From contig NZ_FWFQ01000002.1 in assembly GCF_900172235.1 (NCBI RefSeq), positions 186,001 through 250,000 of the forward strand: 64,000 nt of DNA. The letters run 5' to 3'. A model generated the notes under the pieces. The model was not told the origin of the DNA and did not search any database. It saw only the letters and a list, made by a program, of their open reading frames with translations. Position numbers and translations under genes: made by a program. Origin of the DNA: Pseudoruegeria aquimaris (GTDB lineage: Bacteria; Pseudomonadota; Alphaproteobacteria; Rhodobacterales; Rhodobacteraceae). Positions within the stretch are counted from its first letter, which is position 1; every line of letters starts with the position of its first letter. This document shows, one piece after another, positions 36,491 to 45,111 of this stretch.

Positions 36491-36553
36491 CGCCAGCGGC
36501 GCCGGGCCCGACAGCGGCCAAGCGCCCTGAAAGGGCGCGCCGCGCCGCTGGCG
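36491..36553. repeat. nested inverted repeat between betB and betA
   Basis: Outer arms CGCCAGCGGCG (36491-36501) and CGCCGCTGGCG (36543-36553) enclose an inner hairpin GCGCCCT-GAA-AGGGCGC (36522-36538). No T-run follows on either strand. It could be a processing/stability element between betB and betA or an interspersed palindromic repeat. Confidence 0.55.
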
Positions 36554-36586
36554 GGAACCCCGCGCCCCGTGCCCGGACGCTCCCTG

Positions 36587-38047
36587 CTAGAAAGGCGCTT
36601 CCACGTCGCCCATCCGCACGTAGACGGATTTGACCTGGCTGTAGTGGGCGATGGCCTCTTTCGAGGTCTCCCGCCCCACGCCGCTCATCTTGCTGCCGCC
36701 GAAGGGCGCTTCCACCGGGGCATCGTTGTAGGAGTTGATGAAGCAGCTGCCCGCCTCCAGCGCGCCGATCACCCGGTGCGCGCGGGTGAAATCGCGGGTG
36801 AACACCCCGGCCGAGAGGCCGAAGGCGGTGTCGTTGGCCCGCGCGATCGCCTCTTCCTCGGTGTCGAAATCCAGCACCGCCATGACCGGGCCGAAGATCT
36901 CTTCGCGGGCGATGGTCATGCCGTCGGTGACATCGGCGAAGACGGTGGGCTCAAGGAAGAACCCCTCGCGCTGCGCCCGTCCGCCGCCATGCACCAGCCG
37001 CGCGCCCTCTTCCACGCCCTTGGCGATGTAGCCCTGTACGATCTCCATCTGGCGTTCGCTCACCATCGGCCCGAAGTTCACCGCCTCGTCCAGCGGATCG
37101 CCCATCACCACGCCGGTGGAGAGCCGCTCCTTCAGGCGGGCCAAGAAGGCCTCCTTGATGCCCTTCTGCACGAAAACCCGCGTGCCGTTGGAGCAGACCT
37201 GCCCGGAGGAATAGAAGTTCCCCAGGATCGCTCCGCCCACGGCGTTTTCCAGATCGGCGTCATCGAAGATCAGAAGCGGGCTCTTGCCGCCCAGCTCCAT
37301 CGTGACGTGCTTCATGCCGTCCGCGGCGGCGGCATAGACCTTGCGCCCCGTCGGCACCGAGCCCGTGAGCGAGACCTTGGCCACGCGCGGATCCGAAACA
37401 AGCGCCGCGCCCACCTCGCCCATGCCCTGCACCACGTTGTAGACGCCGGCCGGCAAGCCCGCCTCGTGCAGGATCTCGGCCACCTTCAGCGCGCAGAGCG
37501 GCGTGGTTTCGCTGGGCTTGAAGATCATGGAATTGCCGCAGGCCAGCGCCGGCGCGCCCTTCCAGCAGGCGATCTGGGTGGGGTAGTTCCACGCGCCGAT
37601 CCCGACGCAGACGCCGAGGGGCTCCCGGATCGTGTAGACCCAGTCGCGCCCCAGCGGGATATGCTCCCCCGTGAGGCTGCCGGCGAGCCCGCCGAAATAC
37701 TCCAGCGCATCGGCGCCCGAGGTGGCGTCCACGTAGAGCGTTTCCTGCATCGGCTTGCCGGTGTCGAGCGTCTCCAGTTCCGACAGCGCGCGGTTGCGCT
37801 CGCGGATGATGTCGGCGGCGCGCCGCAGCACGCGGCCGCGCTCGGTGCCGCTCATCGCCGCCCAGATCTTCTGGCCGGCCGCGGCGGCGGCCAGCGCCTC
37901 CTCCACGATGGCGGGGGTGGCGGCATGGACCTGCGCAATTCTTTCGCCGGTGGCGGCGTAGATCACCGGGATCGGGGTGCCGGCGGTATCTTCCACGTAG
38001 CGGCCGTTGATGAAATGGCTGGCGACGGGCTGGGCGTTGGGGCGCAT
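36587..38047 (-). CDS. betB: betaine-aldehyde dehydrogenase
   Basis: 486 residues of the aldehyde dehydrogenase superfamily. Visible features are [20 protein letters not shown] (NAD site), FKPSETTP, the catalytic Glu block [11 protein letters not shown] and the catalytic Cys in [14 protein letters not shown]. It oxidises betaine aldehyde to glycine betaine with NAD. The start at 38047 has AAGGA 7 bases upstream; frames opening at 38092 would overlap betC. It lies 41 bp after the betC stop in the same operon. Confidence 0.95.
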   Translation of the reverse strand: MRPNAQPVASHFINGRYVEDTAGTPIPVIYAATGERIAQVHAATPAIVEEALAAAAAGQKIWAAMSGTERGRVLRRAADIIRERNRALSELETLDTGKPMQETLYVDATSGADALEYFGGLAGSLTGEHIPLGRDWVYTIREPLGVCVGIGAWNYPTQIACWKGAPALACGNSMIFKPSETTPLCALKVAEILHEAGLPAGVYNVVQGMGEVGAALVSDPRVAKVSLTGSVPTGRKVYAAAADGMKHVTMELGGKSPLLIFDDADLENAVGGAILGNFYSSGQVCSNGTRVFVQKGIKEAFLARLKERLSTGVVMGDPLDEAVNFGPMVSERQMEIVQGYIAKGVEEGARLVHGGGRAQREGFFLEPTVFADVTDGMTIAREEIFGPVMAVLDFDTEEEAIARANDTAFGLSAGVFTRDFTRAHRVIGALEAGSCFINSYNDAPVEAPFGGSKMSGVGRETSKEAIAHYSQVKSVYVRMGDVEAPF

Positions 38048-38088
38048 CGGATCGTCCTTGTTCATTCGGATGGGGCGCGCGGACGGCA

Positions 38089-39609
38089 TCATTCGCCGCG
38101 AGGGAAGCGCGCCTCTTCTTCGAGCGTGTTGAGGTTCATGTGGTTGCGCATGAAGCGCCGGGTGTCATCGTGCGGCGGGGTGTATTCCCACGGCGTGTAG
38201 CGGCCCTTGCGCAGGGCGTCGTAGACGACCCAGCGCCGGGCCTGGCTGGCGCGCACCTCGGCGTCGAATGCCGCCAGATCCCAGCGCGCATCGGCCTTGG
38301 CCCGCAGCGCGGCCAGCGTGCCCTGGTGGGCGGGGTGTTCGGCCAGGTTTTCAAGCTCGTGCGGATCGGCCTCCAGATCGTAGAGCAGATCGGGATCGAG
38401 CGCACAGCGGATGTATTTCCACTTGCCGTAGCGCAGGCAGACGAGCGGCGCCTGGCTGCTTTCGGCGGCGTATTCCATGCGAACCGGCGCCGTGCGCTCC
38501 GCCCCGCGGGTGAGCGGCAGCAGGCTTTCACCCTCGCACCACGGCGCGATTTCTTCGGCGGGCACGCCGGCGATCTCGCAGAGCGTCGGGGCCACGTCCA
38601 GCAGCGAAACAGGCGCCTCGTGCCGGCCCGGCGCGATGCCCGGCCCCGTATCGGCCCCCGCGATCATCAGCGGCACGCGGGCGGAGCCTTCCAGAAAGCT
38701 CATCTTGAACCAGAGCCCGCGCTCGCCCAGCATGTCGCCGTGATCGGAGGTGAAGAGGATCACCGCCTCCTGCCGCGTGGCCTGTAGCGCCTCCATCACC
38801 TCGCCGATCTTCTCGTCGATGTAGGAGATATTGGCGAAATAGGCCCGGCGGGAGCGCTGAACGTCCGTTTCGGTGATGGTGTAGTTCTCGAAATCGTTGG
38901 CCTCAAAAATCCGGCGGCTCTGGGCATCCTGCTCGGCGAAGGGGATGGGCGGCACCTCGGGCATGAGATGCGCGCAATCCTCGTAAAGATCCCAGTATTT
39001 GCGCCGCGCCACGTAGGGATCATGCGGATGGGTAAAGCTCACCGTCAGGCACCAGGGGCGCGCATCCTTGCCCCGCGCCAGATCGTAGACCTTCGCCTTC
39101 GCCCGCGCGGCCACCTCGTCGTCATATTCGAGCTGGTTGGTGATCTCGGCCACGCCCGCGCCGGTGACGGAGCCCATGTTGTGATACCACCAGTCGATGC
39201 GCTCGCCGGGCTTGCGGTAATCCGGCGTCCAGCCGTAGTCGGCCGGGTAGATGTCGCTCGTCAGCCGCTCCTCGAAGCCGTGCAGCTGGTCGGGGCCGAC
39301 GAAATGCATCTTGCCGGCGAGGCAGGTCTGGTAGCCGCTGGACCGCAGGTGGTGGGCGAAGGTGGGCATGTCGGGCGCGAATTCGGCGGCGTTGTCGTAG
39401 ACGCCGGTGCGGCTGGGCAGGCAGCCCGTCATGAAGCTCGCCCGCGCCGGGCCGCAGAGCGGCGAGGCCGTGTAGGCGTTGGAGAACCGGGCAGAGCGCG
39501 CCGCCAGCCGCTTCAGGTTGGGCGTGTGCAGCCAATCGGCCGGTCCATCGGGAAAGAAGGTCCCGGCCAGTTGGTCCACCATGAAAATCAGGATGTTGGG
39601 CGCCGTCAT
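38089..39609 (-). CDS. betC: choline-sulfatase
   Basis: 506 residues of the type I sulfatase family. The formylglycine site [11 protein letters not shown] (Cys52-x-Pro-x-Arg56) is intact, as are [12 protein letters not shown] (metal site) and [18 protein letters not shown]. BetC-specific ends are present, including [20 protein letters not shown] near the C-terminus. It hydrolyses choline-O-sulfate to choline and sulfate and feeds BetA. The start overlaps the betI stop by 4 bases. Activity needs a formylglycine-generating system not encoded here. Confidence 0.95.
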   Translation of the reverse strand: MTAPNILIFMVDQLAGTFFPDGPADWLHTPNLKRLAARSARFSNAYTASPLCGPARASFMTGCLPSRTGVYDNAAEFAPDMPTFAHHLRSSGYQTCLAGKMHFVGPDQLHGFEERLTSDIYPADYGWTPDYRKPGERIDWWYHNMGSVTGAGVAEITNQLEYDDEVAARAKAKVYDLARGKDARPWCLTVSFTHPHDPYVARRKYWDLYEDCAHLMPEVPPIPFAEQDAQSRRIFEANDFENYTITETDVQRSRRAYFANISYIDEKIGEVMEALQATRQEAVILFTSDHGDMLGERGLWFKMSFLEGSARVPLMIAGADTGPGIAPGRHEAPVSLLDVAPTLCEIAGVPAEEIAPWCEGESLLPLTRGAERTAPVRMEYAAESSQAPLVCLRYGKWKYIRCALDPDLLYDLEADPHELENLAEHPAHQGTLAALRAKADARWDLAAFDAEVRASQARRWVVYDALRKGRYTPWEYTPPHDDTRRFMRNHMNLNTLEEEARFPRGE

Positions 39610-40193
39610 TGAAGCGCCCCCCGCGCCAGGGCCGGGCGCAGCACACCGAGAACCATCTCCGCGGCCGCTTCCGACGCCATGGGAGCGCCCGAAAGCGCCT
39701 GACGGATGTAGACACCGTCGATCAGAGCGGCGATGCTGCGCGCGATCTCATCGGCGTTCCTGCCGGTGAGAGGCCGCAGATCATGGAGCAGATTCGAATG
39801 CAGCCGCCGGTGATACAGCCGCAGCAGACGCGCCGCCTCGGGCGATTGCTGGGCCTTCACGTAGAAGTTCAGCCACGCCGAGATCACCTCGGGGCCGAAC
39901 TGGGCATCGGTGAAGCTGGCGCGGATGATCGCCTCGAGGCGGGCGCGCGGATCGGTCTTGCCGTGCAGCGCCGCCCGGACCTCGCGGCCGTAGGCGGTGA
40001 GGATGTGGCGCATCGCGGCGAGGAAGATCTGATCCTTGCCGCCGAAGTAGTGGTGCGCCAGCGCGCTGGAGACCCCGGCCCGCTTTGCAATCTGGCTCAC
40101 GGTCACGTCGAGCGAGCCCGCGGCCCCCACTTCGGCGATCGTCGCCAGCACCAGCGCCTCGCGCCGGATCGGCTCCATTCCGACCTTCGGCAT
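39606..40193 (-). CDS. betI: TetR-family repressor BetI
   Basis: 195 residues. It begins MPKVGMEPIRREALVLATI, and the helix-turn-helix VSQIAKRAGVSSALAHHYFG is nearly diagnostic of BetI. In other bacteria it represses bet genes and is relieved by choline. The start at 40193 has GGAG 7 bases upstream. It is the first gene of the leftward operon, and the 85-bp gap to choX holds a palindrome close to the known BetI box, so both the bet and cho operons are probably controlled from here. Confidence 0.95.
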   Translation of the reverse strand: MPKVGMEPIRREALVLATIAEVGAAGSLDVTVSQIAKRAGVSSALAHHYFGGKDQIFLAAMRHILTAYGREVRAALHGKTDPRARLEAIIRASFTDAQFGPEVISAWLNFYVKAQQSPEAARLLRLYHRRLHSNLLHDLRPLTGRNADEIARSIAALIDGVYIRQALSGAPMASEAAAEMVLGVLRPALARGALQ

Positions 40194-40205
40194 GCTAAAC
40201 TCCGT

Positions 40206-40253
40206 AAACCACTTGCCAGATTGAGTCTGGTGGTTTTTAATTGACTCGTCAAT
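40206..40253. promoter_or_regulatory. BetI-type operator region between betI and choX
   Basis: The perfect palindrome ATTGAC-TC-GTCAAT is at 40240-40253. On the minus strand it reads TTGATTGACGAGTCAATTAA, very close to the E. coli BetI box (TTGATTGGACGTTCAAT). An adjacent imperfect inverted repeat occupies 40206-40236, with arms AAACCA/TGGTTT and CCAGA/TCTGG. Together they lie between the divergent start codons. Confidence 0.75.
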
Positions 40254-40278
40254 CAAGAAAAAACAGGGAGCGCCCCTC

Positions 40279-41205
40279 ATGACCCTTCGCACCACCCTCT
40301 CGGCCGTCGCCCTCGCGGCCCTCGCCGGGCAGGCCGCCGCAGACTGCGGCACCGTATCCTTCTCCGACGTGGGCTGGACCGACATCACCGCCACCACCGC
40401 CGCCACCACCTTCGTGCTGGATGCGCTCGGCTACGAAACCGACATCAAGGTGCTCTCGGTGCCGGTGACCTACACCTCGCTCGCCAACGGCGACATCGAC
40501 GTCTTCCTCGGCAACTGGATGCCGACGATGGAAGCCGACATCGCCCCCTACCGCGAGGCCGGCACGGTGGACACCGTGCGTGAAAACCTCTCCGGCGCGA
40601 AATACACGCTGGCCGTGAACAAGGTCGCGATGGACATGGGCATCAAGGATTTCGCCGACATCGCGAAATTCGCCGACGAGCTGGACGGCGAGATCTACGG
40701 CATCGAGCCCGGCAACGACGGCAACCGCCTGATCCAGTCGATGATCGACAGCAACGCCTTCGGCCTCGAAGGCTTCTCCGTCAAGGAAAGCTCCGAGCAG
40801 GGCATGCTGGCCCAGGTGGCCCGCGCCACCAAGAAGGGCGATCCGATCGTCTTCCTCGGCTGGGAGCCGCACCCGATGAACGCCAACTTCGAGATGGGCT
40901 ACCTGACCGGCGGCGATGATTTCTTCGGCCCCAACCTCGGCGGTGCCAGCGTGTTCACCAACACCCGCGCCGGCTACGTGGAAGAATGCCCCAACGTCGG
41001 CAAGCTGCTGATGAATCTCGAATTCTCCCTCGCGATGGAGAACGAGATCATGGGCGCGATCCTGAACGACGGCGCCGATCCTCAGGACGCCGCCTCCGCC
41101 TGGCTGGCCGCGCATCCGGACGCTTTCATGGCCTGGCTCGACGGCGTGACCACCAAGGACGGCGGCGACGCCGTGGCCGCCGTGAAAGCTGCCCTGGGCA
41201 TGTAA
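40279..41205 (+). CDS. choX: choline ABC transporter substrate-binding protein
   Basis: 308 residues with a signal peptide ending QAAADCG. VGWTDITATTAATTFVLDAL, DVFLGNWMPTMEADIAPY and GWEPHPMNANFEMGYL match ChoX, which binds choline in an aromatic box (Trp/Tyr residues in these blocks) in the periplasm. It is the first gene of choXWV and divergent from betI. A very stable 15-bp hairpin follows before choW, consistent with higher expression of the binding protein. Confidence 0.94.
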   Translation: MTLRTTLSAVALAALAGQAAADCGTVSFSDVGWTDITATTAATTFVLDALGYETDIKVLSVPVTYTSLANGDIDVFLGNWMPTMEADIAPYREAGTVDTVRENLSGAKYTLAVNKVAMDMGIKDFADIAKFADELDGEIYGIEPGNDGNRLIQSMIDSNAFGLEGFSVKESSEQGMLAQVARATKKGDPIVFLGWEPHPMNANFEMGYLTGGDDFFGPNLGGASVFTNTRAGYVEECPNVGKLLMNLEFSLAMENEIMGAILNDGADPQDAASAWLAAHPDAFMAWLDGVTTKDGGDAVAAVKAALGM

Positions 41206-41228
41206 GCCCGGCGCAACCTGACCGCCTT

Positions 41229-41268
41229 GGGCGGGCGCGGCCCCACGACAAGAGGGCCGCGCCCGCCC
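41229..41268 (+). other. 15-bp perfect stem-loop between choX and choW
   Basis: GGGCGGGCGCGGCCC (41229-41243) pairs perfectly with GGGCCGCGCCCGCCC (41254-41268) around a 10-base loop. No T-run follows, so it is not a simple terminator. It probably stabilises the choX message or attenuates expression of choWV. Confidence 0.65.
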
Positions 41269-41342
41269 GCAGGCGCAGACAGGCTCGGCCCGGCGGTGCC
41301 GGGCGGAAAAGAACCCGCAATCCCCCACGACAAGGCGAACGG

Positions 41343-42176
41343 ATGGACTGGCTCACAGAGTACAAGATCCCGGTCGGCAAGGCCGCCGCGGCGGTCTTCG
41401 ACTGGTTGCAGGAATACGGCGAGTGGTTCTTCGACGGGCTGGCCACGATGATGGAGGCGCTGATCGACGGCATTCTCTGGGTGCTCCAGACCCCGCCGCC
41501 GCTCCTGATGGTGCTGGTCTTCGTCGGCATCACCTGGCTGCTGCAGAGAAGCTGGAAAACCTGCCTCTTCGTGGCGCTCGGCTTCCTCTTCATCCTGAAC
41601 CAGGGCTATTGGGAAGAGACGACCGAAAGCCTCACGCTAGTGCTCTCGGCCTGCGTCGTCTGCATGGGGATCGGCGTGCCGATCGGCATCGCCACGGCGC
41701 ACCGGCCCCGGCTCTACGGCTTCCTGCGCCCGATCCTCGACCTGATGCAGACGCTGCCCACCTTCGTCTACCTGATCCCGGCCATCGTCTTCTTCGGCAT
41801 CGGCATGGTGCCGGGGCTGATCGCCACGGTGATCTTCGTGCTGCCCGCCCCGATCCGGCTCACCCACCTCGGCGTCTCCTCGACGCCCACGCCGCTTCTG
41901 GAAGCCGCCGAGGCCTTCGGCGCCACCCCGCGCCAGACGCTCTGGAAGGTGGAGCTTCCCTACGCGCTGCCCCAGATCATGGCCGGGCTGAACCAGACGA
42001 TCATGCTCTCGCTGTCGATGGTGGTGATCGCGGCGCTGGTGGGGGCCGACGGGCTGGGCGTGCCGGTGGTGCGCGCGTTGAACCAGGTCAACACCGCGCT
42101 CGGGTTTGAAAGCGGCTTCGTCATCGTCGTCGTCGCCATCATGCTGGACCGCATCCTGAGGGTGGAACGCAAATGA
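41343..42176 (+). CDS. choW: choline ABC transporter permease
   Basis: 277 residues. It starts MDWLTEYKIPVGKAAAAVFD with six or so membrane helices. The binding-protein-dependent permease EAA loop EAAEAFGATPRQTLWKVELP is present, and the block LDLMQTLPTFVYLIPAIVFF is typical of ProW/ChoW. It forms the channel of the osmolyte/choline importer. The ATG at 41343 follows the stable hairpin. The stop overlaps the choV start as ATGA. Confidence 0.94.
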   Translation: MDWLTEYKIPVGKAAAAVFDWLQEYGEWFFDGLATMMEALIDGILWVLQTPPPLLMVLVFVGITWLLQRSWKTCLFVALGFLFILNQGYWEETTESLTLVLSACVVCMGIGVPIGIATAHRPRLYGFLRPILDLMQTLPTFVYLIPAIVFFGIGMVPGLIATVIFVLPAPIRLTHLGVSSTPTPLLEAAEAFGATPRQTLWKVELPYALPQIMAGLNQTIMLSLSMVVIAALVGADGLGVPVVRALNQVNTALGFESGFVIVVVAIMLDRILRVERK

Positions 42177-43195
42177 GCGCCGTAGAATTCGACAATGTTT
42201 CCATCGTCTTCGGAGAAGATCCTGAAGCAGCCCTGCCGCTGATGGACGCCGGCCGGAGCCGCGCAGAAGTGCAGGTGGACACTGGCCAGGTGCTGGGCGT
42301 GCACGATTGCTCGCTGACGGTGGAACAGGGGGAAATCCTCGTGCTGATGGGGCTTTCGGGCTCCGGCAAATCCACCCTGCTGCGCGCGGTGAACGGGCTC
42401 AACCCGGTGGTGCGCGGCTGCGTGCGCGTCAACGACGGCGATCGCATGGTGGATGTCACCCATGCCGACACCGCCACCCTGCGCCAGATGCGCCAGCACC
42501 GCATCGCCATGGTGTTCCAGCAGTTCGGCCTGCTGCCGTGGCGCAGCGTGCGCGAGAACGCGGGGCTGGGGCTGGAGCTTGCCGGCCTGTCGCGCAGCGC
42601 GCGCGATGCCAAGGTGGACGAGCAGCTGGCGCTCGTCGGGCTGTCGGACTGGGCCGAACGCAAGGTGGGGGAGCTTTCGGGCGGGATGCAGCAGCGCGTC
42701 GGGCTGGCGCGCGCCTTCGCCACCGAAGCGCCGATCCTGCTGATGGACGAGCCCTTCTCGGCGCTGGATCCGCTCATCCGCACCAAGCTGCAGGACGAGC
42801 TCCTGGAGCTTCAGGCCAAGCTCAGGCGCACGATCATCTTCGTCTCCCACGACCTGGACGAGGCCTTCAAGATCGGCAACCGCATCGCGATCATGGAAGG
42901 CGGGCGCATCGTGCAGTGCGGCACGCCGCAGCAGATCTTCTCGGCCCCTGCCAACGATTACGTGGCCGATTTCGTGGCCCACATGAACCCGCTCGGCGTG
43001 CTCTGCGCCCGTGACGTGATGGAGCCGGCCACCGGCGCCTGCGAGGTGACGGTGGCGCCGGACGACCGCATCCAGATGGTCATGGACCGGATCACCCACA
43101 CCGGCGCGCCAGTGGGCGTGGTGGAAGGCGGACAACTGCTGGGGCAGATCACCAAGGACACGGTACTGGCCAAGCTTCTGGATCCGCGCGGCTAG
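42173..43195 (+). CDS. choV: choline ABC transporter ATP-binding protein
   Basis: 340 residues. Walker A is GLSGSGKST, the Q-loop is MVFQQFGLLPWRSV, the signature LSGGMQQRVGLARAF and Walker B ILLMDEPFSALDPL. A C-terminal CBS-like segment carries the pattern of regulated osmolyte importers (ProV type). An N-terminal extension with PLMDAGRSRAEVQ is characteristic of ChoV. Translation is coupled to choW by a 4-base overlap. Copy B of the interspersed repeat follows 17 bases after the stop. Confidence 0.94.
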   Translation: MSAVEFDNVSIVFGEDPEAALPLMDAGRSRAEVQVDTGQVLGVHDCSLTVEQGEILVLMGLSGSGKSTLLRAVNGLNPVVRGCVRVNDGDRMVDVTHADTATLRQMRQHRIAMVFQQFGLLPWRSVRENAGLGLELAGLSRSARDAKVDEQLALVGLSDWAERKVGELSGGMQQRVGLARAFATEAPILLMDEPFSALDPLIRTKLQDELLELQAKLRRTIIFVSHDLDEAFKIGNRIAIMEGGRIVQCGTPQQIFSAPANDYVADFVAHMNPLGVLCARDVMEPATGACEVTVAPDDRIQMVMDRITHTGAPVGVVEGGQLLGQITKDTVLAKLLDPRG

Positions 43196-43210
43196 CGGCA
43201 GGGCCACGGC

Positions 43211-43270
43211 CGGGAGGGGGCGCTGCCCCCGCCCCTTCGGGGCTCCCCCGAGGTATTTGGGGCAAGAGGA
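43211..43270 (-). repeat. interspersed intergenic repeat, copy B
   Basis: Contains CCCCCGAGGTATTTGGGG (43245-43262), the exact reverse complement of the copy A core at 33511-33528. It is followed by GCAAGAGGAA, also shared, and preceded by GC-rich hairpins GGGGGC-GCT-GCCCCC and CCCC-TTC-GGGG. It lies after choV, in the orientation opposite to that gene. Confidence 0.7.
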
Positions 43271-43358
43271 AGGGGGCCTGATCCGCGGGGGCGCGAAACC
43301 TCTGGAGATGGCGCGCCAATCGGCTAGGCTGGCGCCGGATGCACTATTCGGAGCCACC

Positions 43359-44198
43359 ATGCTGCCAACCATTGCGAGCTATTGGACGGGATCGGATCTG
43401 AGCTTCTTCGAGCAGGTCGTGATCCGCTCCTTCCAGGACGCCGGGCACGCGGTGCGGCTCTACGTGACGGGGCCTGTCGGGGGGGTGCCGGCGGGCGTAG
43501 AGGTCCGCGAGGCCGAGGCGCTCTGCCCCGCCCCCTTTCCCATATCCGACGGCGATCGCACGCGGGTGGCGGTCTATTCGGACCTGCTGCGCCTGCACAT
43601 CCTGCGGGAGGGGGGCGCGATCTGGGCGGATCTCGACGCCTACTGCCGCCGCGCCTTCGATTTCGACGGCCCCCATGTCTATGGGCGCAACGGACGCGGA
43701 CGGGTGTTGACCGGCGTCATGGGGCTGCCGCCTGAAAGCCCGACGCTGGCGGCCTTACTGGCGTTTCTCGAAACCGATAACCCCCTGATCCCCTGGCGCG
43801 GCGACGCCTATCGCGCGGAGGCGGCCGCGAAGCTGGCGCGCGGCGAAAGCTGGACGATCGCCGATCTGCCCTGGGGCGTGAGCGGGCCCAAGGGGTTCAC
43901 CCATTTCCTGCGCCGCAACGACGAGATCCGCCACGCAAAGCCCAAGGAGGTGTTCTACCCGCTGATCCGAGAGGCGCTTGCGCTGCTGTGGCGGCCGGGC
44001 GCGGATCCGGCCTTGATCGAGCCGGAGGGCTGCCACTCGGTGCATCTCTTCGGCTCCACCCGGCGCGTGGTGGCGACCCATTTCGCCGGTCTGCCGCCGG
44101 AGGGCAGCTACCTCGCGGAAATCTGCCGCCGCCACGGCGTGGATCCCACCGCCGCACCGGCGCGCCTGCTGCCCTGGATGCAGCCGCGCAAGGGCTAG
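43359..44198 (+). CDS. glycosyltransferase-like protein (DXD sugar-binding family)
   Basis: 279 residues, no signal or membrane segment. The block VYSDLLRLHILREGGAIWAD followed by LDAYCRR matches the Gly_transf_sug family, in which the DxD motif (ADLDA here) binds a metal-nucleotide-sugar. The start at 43359 is supported by GGAG 5 bases upstream. The acceptor is unknown. It stands alone, with no polysaccharide cluster around it. Confidence 0.7.
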   Translation: MLPTIASYWTGSDLSFFEQVVIRSFQDAGHAVRLYVTGPVGGVPAGVEVREAEALCPAPFPISDGDRTRVAVYSDLLRLHILREGGAIWADLDAYCRRAFDFDGPHVYGRNGRGRVLTGVMGLPPESPTLAALLAFLETDNPLIPWRGDAYRAEAAAKLARGESWTIADLPWGVSGPKGFTHFLRRNDEIRHAKPKEVFYPLIREALALLWRPGADPALIEPEGCHSVHLFGSTRRVVATHFAGLPPEGSYLAEICRRHGVDPTAAPARLLPWMQPRKG

Positions 44199-44281
44199 AC
44201 GCGAGGAAAGCCCTTTTCGCCGGGCGGTGGATTTGGCAGAGTCGGGGCAACGACACATCAAGAAGATCGGCTTTTCGCGCA

Positions 44282-44869
44282 GTGCCAGCCAACCGCCCCG
44301 CCCGTTTCCGGCGCCCCGTTCAACTCCGGCGCCCTGTTGCCGCGCTCGCCGCTCTGGCGCTGCTCGCCGGCTGCGTGGAGCCCGAGCGGCGCCAGGTGGC
44401 CGTGGCCGCCGCCGACACCACGGGCTCGATCCGCACCCGGACGCAGGCGCCGGACGCGGAGGGCGACGGCCAGTGCTGGACGCAGGACACGCAGCCCGCC
44501 ATCATCCAGACGATCACCGAACAGGTGCTCGTATCCCCCGCGCGCTATGACGACGACGACACGCTGCTCTCGCCCGCCACCTACGGCACCCAAACGCGGC
44601 AGGAGATCCTGCGCGAGCGCGCCGAGGTCTGGTTCCGCACGCCCTGCCCGCCCGAACTGACCGTGCCCTTCGTGGCGACGGTGCAGCGGGCGCTCACCGT
44701 GCGCGGCTACTACACGGGGCCGATCAACGGGCAGCTGGACGGGCCGACGCGGGCCGCGATCAAGGCCTACCAGACACCGCGCGGCCTGGAGAGCCAGACA
44801 CTTTCGCTGGATGCGGCGCGCCAGCTCGGGGTGGCCGCCTATGGCCGGGAAACGCCGCAGGAAGGTTGA
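44282..44869 (+). CDS. peptidoglycan-binding lipoprotein
   Basis: 195 residues from a GTG at 44282, which gives an arginine-rich n-region, a hydrophobic core and the lipobox LLAGC. The mature part ends in a peptidoglycan_binding_1 domain (VQRALTVRGYYTGPINGQLD, then GPTRAAIKAYQ). It would be a lipoprotein that contacts the cell wall. The start is uncertain, as no strong ribosome site is visible and the frame stays open far upstream. It begins 83 bp after the glycosyltransferase stop. Confidence 0.7.
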   Translation: MPANRPARFRRPVQLRRPVAALAALALLAGCVEPERRQVAVAAADTTGSIRTRTQAPDAEGDGQCWTQDTQPAIIQTITEQVLVSPARYDDDDTLLSPATYGTQTRQEILRERAEVWFRTPCPPELTVPFVATVQRALTVRGYYTGPINGQLDGPTRAAIKAYQTPRGLESQTLSLDAARQLGVAAYGRETPQEG

Positions 44870-45026
44870 ACCGGCGGCGGGCGCCCCTGATTCCATGGAA
44901 AATCCCGAAGGCAGGGGCGCGGCATCGTTTGGCCCCTTGGCCCGTGTTTGAGGATCCTGAGCCGCGAACGGGCGCACCAGAGGCGGGCCCGGAGGCACGG
45001 CGGCGCCCCGAGGCTGTGCCGGGCAT

Positions 45027-45056
45027 GCAAAAGCCCCCGGAGGGCTTCCGGGGGCT
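45027..45056 (-). terminator. intrinsic terminator after degP
   Basis: On the minus strand AGCCCCCGGA/TCCGGGGGCT forms a perfect 10-bp stem with a 5-base loop, followed by TTTGC after the final T of the stem. It ends the leftward rpiA-to-degP gene string, about 55 bases past the degP stop. Confidence 0.75.
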
Positions 45057-45111
45057 CTGCGGCGTTCAGGGGGGCCGCACCGGGAATGTCACGGCGCGGT
45101 GGAGGGTCGGC

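Noticed and set aside
34784-38200. 1138-codon plus-strand frame across betA and betB
   Set aside because: Both real genes on the minus strand have intact catalytic motifs; the plus frame has none.
43988-44281. Upstream extension of the lipoprotein gene into the glycosyltransferase gene
   Set aside because: It overlaps a real gene in another frame, and the lipobox requires a start near 44282.
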